DNA from: Trichostrongylus colubriformis
Taxonomy: Eukaryota; Nematoda; Chromadorea; Rhabditida; Trichostrongylidae
Length of the DNA stretch: 64,000 nt
Reading direction: 5' to 3'
NCBI GenBank assembly: GCA_963978905.1
Contig: OZ022258.1
Coordinates: 46,670,591 to 46,734,590, forward strand
The notes under the pieces: model-generated
What the model saw: only the letters and a program-made list of their open reading frames with translations
Databases searched by the model: none
Told to the model about the DNA's origin: nothing
Shown here: positions 51,501 through 61,871 of the stretch, one piece after another
How positions within the stretch are numbered: the stretch's first letter is position 1
Layout: the number at the start of each line of letters is the position of its first letter
Made by a program: the position numbers and the translations under genes

Positions 51501-54500
51501 AATAACCATTATTTGGAAACAACTACTTTTGTATTCTGAAAAGACGAAATAGTAACATAAAAAGTAAAAGGAATGCATGATAACAATCCTAATCAAGATG
51601 GAGTTAATTCGGACGTAAAACTCAAAAGGGAGTGTACGCAATGCACACAATCACACACGAAGAAATCAATTCGCACTTGTTGCTCCGCTCGCCGCGCGAA
51701 AATTTGACATAGGGCTACACACCCGACGAGAGCACTACACGACATTACATTCAGGCTACAAAAATTATGTATGTGGGTAATATTCTCACAAATCTGGTAC
51801 TCGTGAACAAATTCCTCGAAACAGACGACTATTCCATATACGGTCTCGGGGTATTGAGGGATTTGCTGTTCGGCCGAACATGGATGGAAAGTGGCAATTT
51901 TCCACGAGTCACACTGGTAAGTCGTACATCTTGATCATTACCATTCTAAAAATCTCTACAAAAAAAAAAGAATTTCGACAAGCCTAGAAATGAATTGCCG
52001 TATGAATCTCTTTATTCTGGGAATTTTGATTTCAACAAGCGATTTCAGTGTGATTTCGAAGTTCGCGTACTTGGCAATAACCAACGGCATTCCGTGCAGT
52101 GTGTGTTGGTGATCAACATATTCAACGAGAAGATCTTCATCCTTATATGGCTGTGGTTCTCGTTACTTTTCGTCGCCTCCACATTGGATATGCTCTATTG
52201 GTTCAGTATCTCAATGTTCCACAGGTGCTTCTTCTCTCCCATCACTTGAACTCAAATAAACGAAATTGAACAAAATTACAACCGTGAGCTGGTCACGCGA
52301 GGTTCCATGCGCTCACAAGGGAAGGATGAGTGTGCACCCTTATGTCAGGATTTCGCACCGCGACATGTCGCAAGCAAGGCAATGCGGACGAGCTGAAGGC
52401 GCCGTGTTGTTGGGTCCCGAAGCGGTCACAAGGTCAAACTACGTATCGCGCCCCTAGCATTACTGTTTCCGAGATCCAACTACCGCGACGCGCATCTCGC
52501 ACATACTGCGTCGCACGCAGCTCGTCGTCGTGCGAAATCCTAACATAAGGGTACACACCCAGGCAAGGATACTTGGTGTAAGTGACCATTGCAATAAAAC
52601 ACATATCACATGACGCGCTTTTACAGGCTGAACTTTCTGAATGCACCGGTTCCATATATAAGCGGGTTTCTCGCCCACATCGCAGATGAATGCCATGTAA
52701 TTGAAACCATGCCTGCAACAGCATAGTACAGAGGTAGCCGTTGCGATTCGCGTGGCGTGGGTCCATGGATGGGATCCCATGGAGGGTTTTTTTTTTTTCG
52801 CTATTCATAACGCTTTCTCTTTTATGTTCGGGAACATCCCCAAAGGAGCTGTTATGCACAATAGCTGTTATGCTCGTTTTCGCGTACCGCACCAACACTA
52901 TTTTAATGATAGCAGAAAACTCCGCGATCCAACTTGTTTATGTGAGCAGTCTCCCGTAACGATGCCCATGGCACCAATTGTACGTAATAAGCATCGAATA
53001 AGAGCATTTGCTCGGCAAGGATCAGCGACTTCTCATTCGTTCAAAGACAGCATTAAAGGTAGAAGGCTATCTGTGGCGAAATCCCTGTGAAAAAAGCGCC
53101 TCCGAGCTGTAGAAACGGCGCGACGAATAACAGCCGACGCCTTTGGATGACAGACCCCGCCTCCAGGCGACGATTCCTGCTTGGCTACGATGAGTGCGGC
53201 CAAGAGCATGCGGCATGATCGCCTGAAGCTTACTCCAGGAAAAAGATGCTGCCGTATTTCCAAACTCCCTTGTGTTTAGCTGGCAACATGCCAATGAAAA
53301 TCTCGTTCGAAGTACCCGCCTATTGACGGGAAGGTCGTCCGCGTCGAGAGGCAACGGGGGAAAAGGGTGCTATTTTCCGGGTTTTCGGCCATTTCCATCC
53401 GTTTTTTCTCCACTCCCCTGTTGCTAGGCATCTCGACTTTCACATTCTACTTTTCGGCCGAATATCCCTTAATGCTGCCTTGAATGTGCTGCCACGTAAT
53501 AGCCGTTATGGGCTGTTCCAAAATTTGGTCAAACCCTCGAATTGGCTAAAAACTTGTTCCACTGGGTAATACAATCTCACGAACACGAAGATCACACAGA
53601 TTTTGTGCGAATGCGCCTAGCTCGCAAGCTATGTACAGGCTTCAAATCTTATCATGTAATATGTAGTATAATCCATTCAGAAAAACCTCCGTAACTCCAC
53701 TGAGAGGATTTCGAATATAGATTTGAAATCAGCGCCCGAAGCGCGTCTAGTGGTATGAGGCTCATTGCAAATGGTCACTCGAACTCTGGAATTCTCCCTT
53801 TCACAACCTCTACACTCTTCATTTCGGAGAGCAGTTTTTTTCTTCGATCGCTCATGCTGCGTGGATCGAATCTCGCCTTAATCAACTAAACCTCCTACCC
53901 TTTCAGGGTGGCCTTCCTACGCAAACCTTAGCCAAGCCCGCGCCTAACCTGCTAGCCTGAGCTCCCATACCCTTTCTATACTTACACGCCTGGCCCGCAT
54001 GCCCCTCCCATGCTCCAAAATCTTCTGCATCTTGTTGCTAGGTAAGGCTAGCATAAAAAAACCTATTAAATTGATCGAGTTCATTCATTTCTTTCCAATT
54101 AATCAACAGATTATTTTCCGGAGGAGTCATTTTATGCCATTCCACCCTGTTGGCAAAAGGCAAACAAAAAAGCTGGAAACTGTTTAGTCAGAGTTAATTC
54201 AATGAGAATGGATTAGTGGAAGTTGAAGAGAATATAAAATAGCTGTCAATTCAGAAGAAGCTCATCAAAATTCTAAGATAGCAGTAAAGTTAGGAGAAGT
54301 TCATGAAAAATCTGAAAAAGCTATCGATTTTGTGAAATTAACACAATTATATAAGAAGAAATGCGATTGCTTTTTTCAGAGATCGATTTCGCTTTGTGCT
54401 GAGACATTTGGAATTGACATCCGATCCAGATAAACCGGAATTGTTTCGAAAAGAGAAACGGAAGCAAGTGGAGCATTTCCTGAGGACGTACCTAAAAGTT

Positions 54501-57392
54501 AGTTATAACTTTGCACTCTTGTCTTTGCCCTCTTTGTCTTCGAAAATGGTTTTCAGAACATTCCACAGGCTTGCTGCGACCTATCCAATCATTCATCCTT
54601 TTAGGTCGACGGTGTCCTAGTGCTGCGAATGATCGCTTTACATGCCGGTGTGATGTTCTGCACAGAGATTACGGACGCGTTGTGGAAACGCTATTTGTCT
54701 CAACATCCGGAGAACCTCATCGATGAAGACTCAAGCCTGCTCACTTTCGCCAGGTAGGCGTTCTGTTCCGTCGAGGATACGGTAACCAGGATACACCAGG
54801 AATCGAGGATTCCTCGACAGAGGAGGGGTGGGGTCGTACCTGTAGAGATCAGAGATGACACTAGAATCTAAACTTTCAATGAGCCGGTGAGAAGCGAAGG
54901 GTGATTCACAGCGAACTCGCGTAAGGATATGTGAGATAAATATTTATTGATTTCAGGTAAAATTACATAACAATAAAACAACTGCTACTATACAATCTGG
55001 CAAGAATTATATATTGTGGAGGTCGAAAAAGGGAGGAGGTCGTATTTGGACCCTGTACAGGGGGGGGTCGTATTGAAGCGTGTTGGCGTGTTTTTTCGTC
55101 GTCACCTAGGAGTGCTCTGGGGAGGAGTCGTATTTGATGGGCGGGATGGGGGTCGTACCCATGCTAGATGAGAAGCGGAACGTGTCGTTACAATAGTTCT
55201 GGTACTATAGAGTTCAGCCGACCCAGTTATGGAAGAAAATGTGCTTGGTTTTGGTTGATCGAAAATATGATTGAATTTGATTCTGTTCAACACAAAAATT
55301 ACAACATTAAATTTGTAATACCATGCAAGCGGCAATAGCTGCTGATACTGTAGCGGATGTGTAGATGTTGAAAGGGGGATACTATTTGAGTCACCGTTTA
55401 GGGGGGAGGGTGGTCGTACTGAACGGCCATTTTTCTCGACACCTGGATGTGTCCTTACAGCAACCCTAGAATTCCAGGGCACAATCAATTCGTCGCAAAC
55501 GGCACGATAGCAGCGGCAGTCCGGAGGGTCAGAATCATCAACGACTCGGACGAGTTCTCTCGCACAGGTACACTATCAATTTCCTTATCTAATTGTATAC
55601 CAAAAATTTATCTATTCAGGAGCACTGGCGGTAGTTTTCGTTTGAACCGTACGGGATCGACGAATAGATCACTTACTGAGTCCAAAACGATGCCTGTCCA
55701 GGCTAATCCGGCACCGACTACGACAAGGTCAGCGCAAGTTGAAAACCGCTTTTGTTCACACTTAGATTCACCTTTTCGTTAAAACTTTAATCTTGTTTTA
55801 TTTTCGCACACTTCGATTACTGTAGCACTTTTAATGGTCATCGACTGCTGAAAGACTCCATCCACGTCAAATGCTACTACTGAGTCTCTTGCTGGGATAG
55901 ACCGTCGTAATTGGTAGCGTCACTTTCGCCAGGGACACGTCCAAAACACTCGTAATAAGTGCATAAAGTTTCTTTTTCGGTTATTGGACGAATTTTCGAG
56001 ATCGCCCATTTTGATACGAATAACTCGGGAAGTTCAGTAGCTGGGAAAATACGGTTATTGCCCCGTGACGAGGAGTGCGTGGTGGAGGCTTTCCATATGC
56101 GTATTTACTGAAAAGAAGTCTTCTGCTATGAAGTATGGGAATTTTTTCTCATTCGATAGGTTATTGTGACTGAAAAAATATAGTAACCAGTGGTGCTGCT
56201 TTCTTCAGCACGTTCTGGGGTTTAAATCCTTTTTAAGTGTCCAGCTCGTTACCGACTATGCATGTATCGGGCTTAGTCACTTGATAACACTTGTATTTAT
56301 TTGTTTATTTTCTTGTGTATGTGCATATTTACTTTAAGAGAGTTTCAAGAGACGCAGCTAGCACACATATGTAGTCCACTTTTAGAAGCACAAATCACTA
56401 AAATTTTGCTATCCTCGCTGCATCCGTAAACAGATAGCTCCTCCCACAACTGAAAATTGTTTACATCCACCGGGGCGCTAAGATAAGTAGTAAGAACGTG
56501 CACCGTTTCAAGATGGCCTACCCTCGCTATCGATTTGACCAGCGGACCAGTGGTGGTAGGTAATTGGCAAAAAAGTCATGTCCTTGGTCATGGCAAGGCG
56601 GGATCAACGAAATTCTGTAGACAATGTTAAGTTATCACGAAGAAAATGTAGTATCGCTAAATTCTGTGGGAAATCAAGTAGAAACGACCTTATCTGAGTA
56701 TTTTTGAGGTTTTCTCAGACATTTCCTTCACTTTTGGACTATTGAACATCCTCATGAACTCAATGAGTGCTATGGTCGACGAAGATTATCGTGAATTGTG
56801 CCTGAAAAGACATTAATAGGGGTGATGGGAACTCCTAAAGTGGGTCACGCAAATGAAAGCTAGGGAGGGGAAAAAACACCTACGCGCTTCATAGGAGCCG
56901 CCTTTTTCAACAGCTACCACTTGTTTGCGGCAGCCCGCCCTTTTTTTCAGGGCAACCCGTCCCTTTTGAGGATAAACGGCAGGTATGGGGTACTATTTCT
57001 CAGGCTTTTGACCGTTTCATTCGGGTATTTCTTCACTTCTGTACTATTGAGCACCATGAACTTTATGTTTAATGATCCTTCCATATTCGGCCCAAATTAC
57101 CCCTATCACCGCGTTCAGGGGCTGCGAGCTATCCTGGGAGTGATGCTCGTTTGAATCACTGTGACCAGTGCCTTCGATTTTTTCAAACAAATCACTACAC
57201 ACGCACAGATTTGTCTCGTTCACCATGTGTCGTGCTTCACCCACACAACCGCTCTATTTCAGCTATTCTAAGGTCAAACCTCGCCGTGCCGTCGTTACTA
57301 TAACGAGTCCCAGCACCGATGTAACTGAGCCAAATGGTGGTGACACAATACAGGAGGCTAGTAAACGTGAAGGAGTTCCGTTAGTCGTATAA
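45564..57392 (+). CDS. Innexin (gap-junction channel subunit), complete, 12 coding exons
   Basis: Innexins form invertebrate gap junctions and hemichannels in the plasma membrane. Exons: 45564-45586, 46777-46888, 49602-49715, 49769-49904, 50182-50293, 51206-51308, 51755-51916, 52049-52224, 54380-54497, 54605-54753, 55461-55727, 57263-57392. All junctions are GT-AG and keep phase, giving 533 residues. Starting MVLQNMFSALSF, it has DDDFVDRL (18-25), membrane segment 1 (28-44), loop-1 cysteines 53 and 71, YYQWVPF (99-105) within segment 2, segment 3 (194-217), loop-2 cysteines 255 and 272, segment 4 (283-303) and a long cytoplasmic tail ending PLVV. The start was chosen because only this frame gives the family N-terminus and splices in phase. 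Removing 55568-55619 as an intron would end the protein at residue 445. The paralogue cannot be named. Family is certain; the tail exons are somewhat less so. Confidence 0.93.
45968..46285. mobile_element. Palindromic repeat P1, copy 2, in innexin intron 1
   Basis: A G+C-rich palindrome (GGCCGGGTGGGCGGGTCCTT near 45999 against GGAGGCCCCGCCTACTCGGC near 46142) sits inside matching flanks (GGATACAGTTCCTCGAG against CGAGGAGTTGTATCC). The 3' side continues CATGAAACTTTGCATGCAGC as in the other copies. The 5' tail seen in copies 1, 3 and 4 is missing. Confidence 0.7.
47084..47769. mobile_element. Mariner-derived foldback element in innexin intron 2
   Basis: TA-flanked (47082-47083 and 47770-47771) 686-base element whose two halves are inverted copies over about 300 bases. 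The ends are TTAGGTTGTCGGGAAAGTTC. The right arm still encodes a mariner transposase C-terminal piece ([13 protein letters not shown], stops before it), and the left arm carries the same piece inverted. It probably arose by head-to-head joining of two mariner end fragments. It cannot encode an enzyme. Confidence 0.85.
50345..50795. mobile_element. Palindromic repeat P1, copy 3, in innexin intron 5
   Basis: Ends GGAATCGTCCACGG (50358) and its inverse CCGTGGACGATTTCC (50775) bound the element. The 5' part (TACCTATATTTATGTTGTAT, ACATGCAAAGTTTGAGA) matches 23890 and 63620. The central palindrome is largely eroded. No target duplication was recognised. Confidence 0.7.
51371..51724. mobile_element. 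Mutator-like MITE G1, copy 2, in innexin intron 6
   Basis: The ends are TGGTGTGTAGCCTTATGTCG and, inverted, GGGTGTGTAGCCCTATGTCA. A perfect 9-base direct repeat GACGAGAGC flanks it (51362-51370 and 51725-51733). Nine-base duplications are the hallmark of Mutator-type elements. No transposase is present. It aligns over its length with 24401-24738. Confidence 0.9.
52328..52560. mobile_element. Mutator-like MITE G1-related element in innexin intron 8
   Basis: The ends are GAGTGTGCACCCTTATGTCA and, inverted, GGGTGTGTACCCTTATGTTA, similar to the G1 ends, but the interior is different. A flanking 10-base direct repeat, AGGGAAGGAT (52318-52327) and AGGCAAGGAT (52561-52570), matches at 9 of 10 positions. 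Confidence 0.85.
53100..53490 (+). repeat. Dispersed repeat R3, copy 6, in innexin intron 8
   Basis: The 3' part reads GGTGCTATTTTCCGGGTTTT, TTTTTTCTCCACTCCCCTGT, CTCGACTTTCACATTCTAC and TTTTCGGCCGAATATCCCTT, in the family order. Confidence 0.55.
54770..55160 (+). repeat. Dispersed repeat R4, copy 3, in innexin intron 10
   Basis: Repeated GGGGTCGTA words, GAATCGAGGATTCCTCGACA at the 5' end and AATCTAAACTTTCAATGAGC in the middle match the copies at 905 and 30775. Further GGTCGTA words continue to 55425. Confidence 0.65.
55568..55619 (+). other. Optional 52-base intron in the innexin tail
   Basis: The segment starts GTACAC directly after ACAG and ends TATTCAG, so it looks like a short nematode intron. 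It contains no stop in the coding frame. Kept in, the 533-residue protein results. Removed, the frame shifts and reaches TGA after seven more codons, giving about 445 residues. A base-call error could also explain the conflict. Confidence 0.5.
56880..57130 (+). repeat. Dispersed repeat R3, copy 7, in innexin intron 11
   Basis: GGGGTACTATTTCTCAGGCT, TTTTGACCGTTTCATTCGGG, CTTCTGTACTATTGAGCACC and CGGCCCAAATTACCCC follow the family order. Confidence 0.55.
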
Positions 57393-57672
57393 AATGTGGT
57401 CCTGATCACATAACTTCCATCTTACTGCCTCGTCAGATGTCTATTATATGTATGTCTGTCCCAATTAGGTGTTTGTGCGAATTTATCTTCCATCCTCCTT
57501 TCATACGGGTTCCTGTTCTGTTCTTTTACGAAGATCTTCTATAGGGTTCTTTTGAAGCTGGATGCTGACCTAATCCCGGTGTCTGCGTCTCTGACATTTG
57601 GACGAATTTTTTGAAGTATTTGCGCCCCATAGTGTCACTTTGATCAAAGCTCAAAATGCCATTTCTCTTTCC

Positions 57673-57883
57673 CGGGTGAGGGTCACGAGGTTGAATTTCC
57701 GCTTCGCGGCGGTGCACTCGCGGCGCCACCAGTACGAGTCGCCGCATCGATTGCCCTTGGTTGCCCTGCCGAGCGTGACTGCGTCTTGCTTGAAGGCCGC
57801 CATGCCCTGCCACTGGCACTCGCACCCGCCGTGCCGCTCATCGCGCGCGGCCGCGCGAAAATTCGACCTCGTGAACCCCACCT
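57673..57883. repeat. G+C-rich inverted repeat element downstream of the innexin
   Basis: GGTCACGAGGTTGAATTTCC at the left is mirrored by GCGAAAATTCGACCTCGTGA at the right. Its inner end (CGCGCGAAAATT) resembles that of the G1 MITEs. Open frames on both strands are composition artefacts. Confidence 0.65.
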
Positions 57884-57960
57884 CTCTCCCTCTCTCTCTC
57901 CCTCTCTTTCCATCTCTCGCTCCCTCTTTCTTTCTCCCTCTCTCCATCTCTCTCTCGTTC
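57878..57960 (+). repeat. Pyrimidine-rich (CTCT) microsatellite-like tract
   Basis: About 80 bases of almost pure C and T built from CTCTCTCC-type units, adjoining the end of the preceding inverted repeat. Confidence 0.9.
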
Positions 57961-58433
57961 GAAGGTTGTTCAGTTACTCAGTGTTCGCCTTAAGTGTACT
58001 AGAGTCAGTCCAATTTCTCAAACTTTTTTCTCAGAGATCTCATAAATTGCGGAATAAGCGAACTACTGTGATTCACATGGTTCACAATTTGAATCGCGAT
58101 TTTTCTCCGTTCGTTCCGCGTCAAAATCCCGATTCGCTCCTCTTGTGAACGCCTCTTTGGAGCCAAATCTTCATGTGCCAATTGATCAATACTTCTGTCC
58201 TCCCTCACTGGTACTACCTTCATATCGTTTTGTCATTCCACAAAAATACTGCCGTTTTGATTCATTCGTCCATAGTGTATAATTTCATCATACAAACTTG
58301 ATATGTAATTTGATATGTTCGAGGAGCGTAATCGTTGGATAAAGCTATATTTATTGAGCCATAATTTAACAAAATATGCATATTTGAAAGTTTTCATGTA
58401 CGACCGAACTCGTTCGCCTATGATGAGTATTAT

Positions 58434-58578
58434 GGGTGTGTGCCATTAGAACAAAAATTCGCGTTGCGGCGTTTGGCATGCGACGGGATGGTGCCAGCTA
58501 TGCGTGAGGTACTTGATGGGTCCTACGGCGACGTCCAAACGCGGCCGCGCGAGCTCTATCTGTTAATGGCACCCACCC
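58434..58578. mobile_element. Small G1-like inverted repeat element
   Basis: The ends are GGGTGTGTGCCATTAG and, inverted, GGGTGGGTGCCATTAAC, with a G+C-rich interior of about 110 bases. The GGGTGTGT terminus links it to the Mutator-like MITEs at 51371 and 52328, but no convincing target duplication was found. Confidence 0.65.
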
Positions 58579-58838
58579 AGTGTATGAAATAAATACAACG
58601 AATGGTAGAAGGACGGCAATGTGCAATAGTTAACGTCCCTTGCCGGGCTATGTACAGACATATAATCGATAAAGATCACAATGAAAAAACAGATTCTTCA
58701 ACAAAGAATGCTGTATTTTTATCCCACCGTCCATTTCCCATTGTACTTGACCAGACAAGTCGTGTAGCCGCAAAGTGTCGTACAACATCTTAAAACGGCA
58801 ATTTTAGCACAATTAATACAAATATCAATAACTACGCG

Positions 58839-58865
58839 ATTTATATCGCGATACGCGATATAAAT
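58839..58865. repeat. Perfect palindrome, 12-bp arms
   Basis: ATTTATATCGCG, spacer ATA, CGCGATATAAAT. It lies in A/T-rich DNA with no recognised gene. Confidence 0.85.
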
Positions 58866-58869
58866 TATA

Positions 58870-60370
58870 GACATGTGAATAAAAATAGATGTCTCGCGTT
58901 CACTTTATCACCATTTAAATACAAGAATTCCGGAAAATGAGCCGTTCTCCCTGTGAGCTACTCATTTGAAAACTTTGATTTGAAAATTTTCTCGCGTTTC
59001 TCATGCGGGCCATGGAGCAGCGCTTATGTGCGCAGCTCGGTTGCAGCGTGCAGCTCCCTTCTCGTTTCATACCAAATCTTGGCCTTTCATTTGTAAACGA
59101 AGTACGGACGCAATAGTTCCAGGTCCTGATAGGCAACCATGGGCTTTCTAAGATTTATTGAAGATTCAGCTGAAGCCACTACTGCTCTATACTCTGATCC
59201 TATCCTTCGATCTTCTCAATATTACATTCAACAACTTACTTCGTCATCGTCCCACCTGAAGCGTGCAGTTCGAAGTGAAGGGCGCTAGGATCGCTAATAT
59301 GACGCACCAAGGCCGCGTTTTTCAGACGAGTTTCACTACACATTATCTATTCCGAGCTCGAGTGCAGAGAACAATGTTGTCAGGGCGCATCTCTCCCTTG
59401 CCTCACCCAACTTTCCCCCTTCTCGTTGCCTTTAAAGGCACATTTCAGGATTATTAGGGTATACAGCGCCCGCAGTGGTTAGATAGTTCGGCCCACAGTG
59501 GGCTGTAGCTCTACCGAGGCGTGGGTATTAGTTCTTGAAGCGTACAAAGGCTCGTTTCCACGCGGTAAACTCGTCCAAGGTCAGATGTAAGAAGGACACA
59601 TGTCTACCCTTCTTGGAGAATTCTTCCGGTTTTTTCTGTCGACGAACTCTGCAGCACCTCACCTTTCACAGTTCAGCAATTTAACACATCCGAGGTAATA
59701 CTGGAATGTGCCTTTAGACATATAATATCCCCAAGACTTATGGTTAGTGAAGGCGGAAAGGCTCACGAAAGCTTATCGTAGCGCCGGGCGCCCAGCAGAG
59801 TAGGGTACTCCTCTGCATTGGAGATGGCCGATTTCGGTGATTTGATACCCTGTCAGTAATAGCGACTTCTGATTGTACCTATTAGGCAAGCGATATTCTG
59901 CAGCTCATACCTAGGACGTCATGATCAGATTACAAGTTTTCGTTTGATTGTCATGGATTTGTAAGATATACCAATGATAAAAAACAGTTAGAAAAAGTTA
60001 AAAGAGATAGCAAGCCAAAAACGTTTATCATTCTAAAGGTGACTTACTTGCGGGGTTGGGACGGATTCGGTGACGGACATTCGGCATCGGTTAGACACCA
60101 GCTCACTGGCCTGTGCATCGTACACTTAATTCCCAAGGTGTACGGATCAGGGCAGCTCTCTTGTGGATCTGACTGGGCAACAAGTGCTAAAATTCAATAC
60201 ATATAATATATTGAAGTGCGGATTATCCCAGTTGAAATGAGAAGTTGTGATGATGAAGGAGCGGCCATGGTACGCAAAATCAAGCTACCTTCTTTGATAT
60301 GAAAAATCAAAATGCTGGTTCGATCACTGAATATAAAATGGTAAGGAATAAAATTTTTGGCTTGATCAGT
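58870..60370. other. Intergenic DNA, no gene recognised
   Basis: The stretch 59470-59720 loosely resembles repeat R3 (TTCTTCCGGTTTTTTCTGTC, CTTTCACAGTTCAGCAAT), but the match is weak. Nothing else recognised. Confidence 0.35.
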
Positions 60371-60374
60371 TCCT

Positions 60375-60640
60375 TACTGGGATGCGCCGCGCATGCTGGT
60401 TCCATTCAGAAACGTGGTGGCAGGTGATTGCCATTTGGCCTATATGTACAATGACGCGAGTGTCAGCTGATACAAATCACTGCTTTTTTCCTTTAAGACG
60501 ATTCTGCGTACCAATCCACCTACACCGAATGGATAAAAGGTTTGGTGAGCCTGGGCGAGCGTTGATGTAGGATTTTTGATTCCTGCACCATAAGAGTGTA
60601 AATGTGCACCACCTGTTACCACCTCACCCATCGTGATCCA
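60375..60640 (-). repeat. SINE-like repeat S1, copy 7
   Basis: On the minus strand it runs GGTGAGGTGGTAACAGGTGG, TCTTATGGTGCAGGAATCAA, CCTACATCAACGCTCGCCCA and GATTGGTACGCAGAATCGTC. It then reaches the distal block with CACCACGTTTCTGAATGG and ATGCGTC-like sequence. It is full length but diverged. Confidence 0.65.
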
Positions 60641-60644
60641 TACC

Positions 60645-61610
60645 AGTGGAAAAATGACTGAACTAGAAATGACTTGATAACAGTAAGGGAAATCGAGATC
60701 TTTGGTGCATGCACTAACCGCGCAAATTCCCAATAGAAAGTAGTTTAGGAGGCGACGTGAGGCGACAGTATATTGGAACAGCAAAAATAGTTTTTCACTG
60801 GTATCCCGTGCTTTGCTGGAACTCGCCGCCAGCCTTATTAGGAGGACCAATTCACGTCAAGAGTTGTTTGTTTCCCAGAAATTTCGCGTTAGAAACTCTT
60901 GAAAATTTTTCATTTTTCTCTCTATTGAAGGCCAAGCTCCTCTAAAGCGCCTCCTGCAGAATTTACCTGAAAAGCTTCGCTGGCTTGATTCTACACAGCC
61001 AAGAAATTGTTTTGAACTGAGCCTGGTAAAATTCTAACGAGCGAATGGGGATGAACTGCTAACGGAATAGTTTTCAACAGTTTTAATCGAGCAGGTGATT
61101 CGAAGAAATCGTCACGTAAATTCCATGATTCCTCGCAAGCACACCATATCAAATTTAGTACTTAAAGGAAAACACAGGTGAATGAGAAATCCCTTTGTCT
61201 CATTGCAGAATACGAAGATCTGAGAAAAGGCACCCGTTTAACTTTTCGCTGAACCAGTTTTGAAATGTTGGAAAGACATTTTGGTGCTCTACCTCGGTTT
61301 GCTTTCTACTCAGCTTTACTGATCATGTGACTGCCGCTGCTTTGCTCCTGGAATCCTAGCGACCCAGCCCATCTTACCTGCGTGTCCAGGGCTGTGTCGA
61401 ATTCGAGCGTATGTGTTTTCGCCAGGTTTCGATTTTTTGCTCGGAACTTTATAAGCAATACTGTACATAACTGTATCGCGGAGAGAGGGAAGAAAAGAAG
61501 AGAAATTCAAAACTTCGTGGACAATTTTCTATTAATAAATTCTGATCCATTCCAAAGGTTAAAAAATTAGCGATGATTAATTCACGGACAATATTTCTGT
61601 ACATCGACAA
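60645..61610. other. Intergenic DNA, no gene recognised
   Basis: Short frames without support. Confidence 0.35.
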
Positions 61611-61615
61611 CATAC

Positions 61616-61871
61616 CTATGGGAAATCGACGTTGTCTTTGCATTTGTGGCACTCCCAAATGAATGCACATGTTGTAATTGCAACCACTTGGACAACATTT
61701 CGCCGGCATCGTCGATGCCCCTCGACAGTCGTAATCGTTCGAGCACCTTAATAGCAATAAGGGAACTCATGAACGGACAAGCGGTAAGGTAGATCATCTT
61801 TGAAAAGGTAGATTGCGCCATGCATTCGCTTACTTTTACCTGGTATGGAGGTACTTATAAACGTAATTCGA
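61616..61871 (-). CDS. Candidate cysteine-rich (WAP-like) protein fragment, two exons
   Basis: Two minus-strand exons join in phase. The first, 61871-61840, follows CTTTACAG and precedes GTAAAAG; the second, 61746-61616, follows ATTAAG and precedes GTATGT. The product contains RCSNDYDCRG, then KCCPSGCNYNMC. The D-x-DC...KCC...C...C spacing resembles the second half of a four-disulfide (WAP) domain, a fold of small secreted proteins, often protease inhibitors. The first domain cysteine and any signal peptide would have to be in unseen upstream exons; a CEPANC piece near 62005 might be one. ATTAAG is a poor acceptor. Confidence 0.4.

Noticed and set aside
55102..55488. 128-codon minus-strand frame
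   Set aside because: It lies over repeat R4 and the start of innexin exon 11; it is a shadow.
57526..57947. Arginine-rich frames on the minus strand
   Set aside because: They read a G+C-rich inverted repeat and the CTCT tract. Composition alone explains them.
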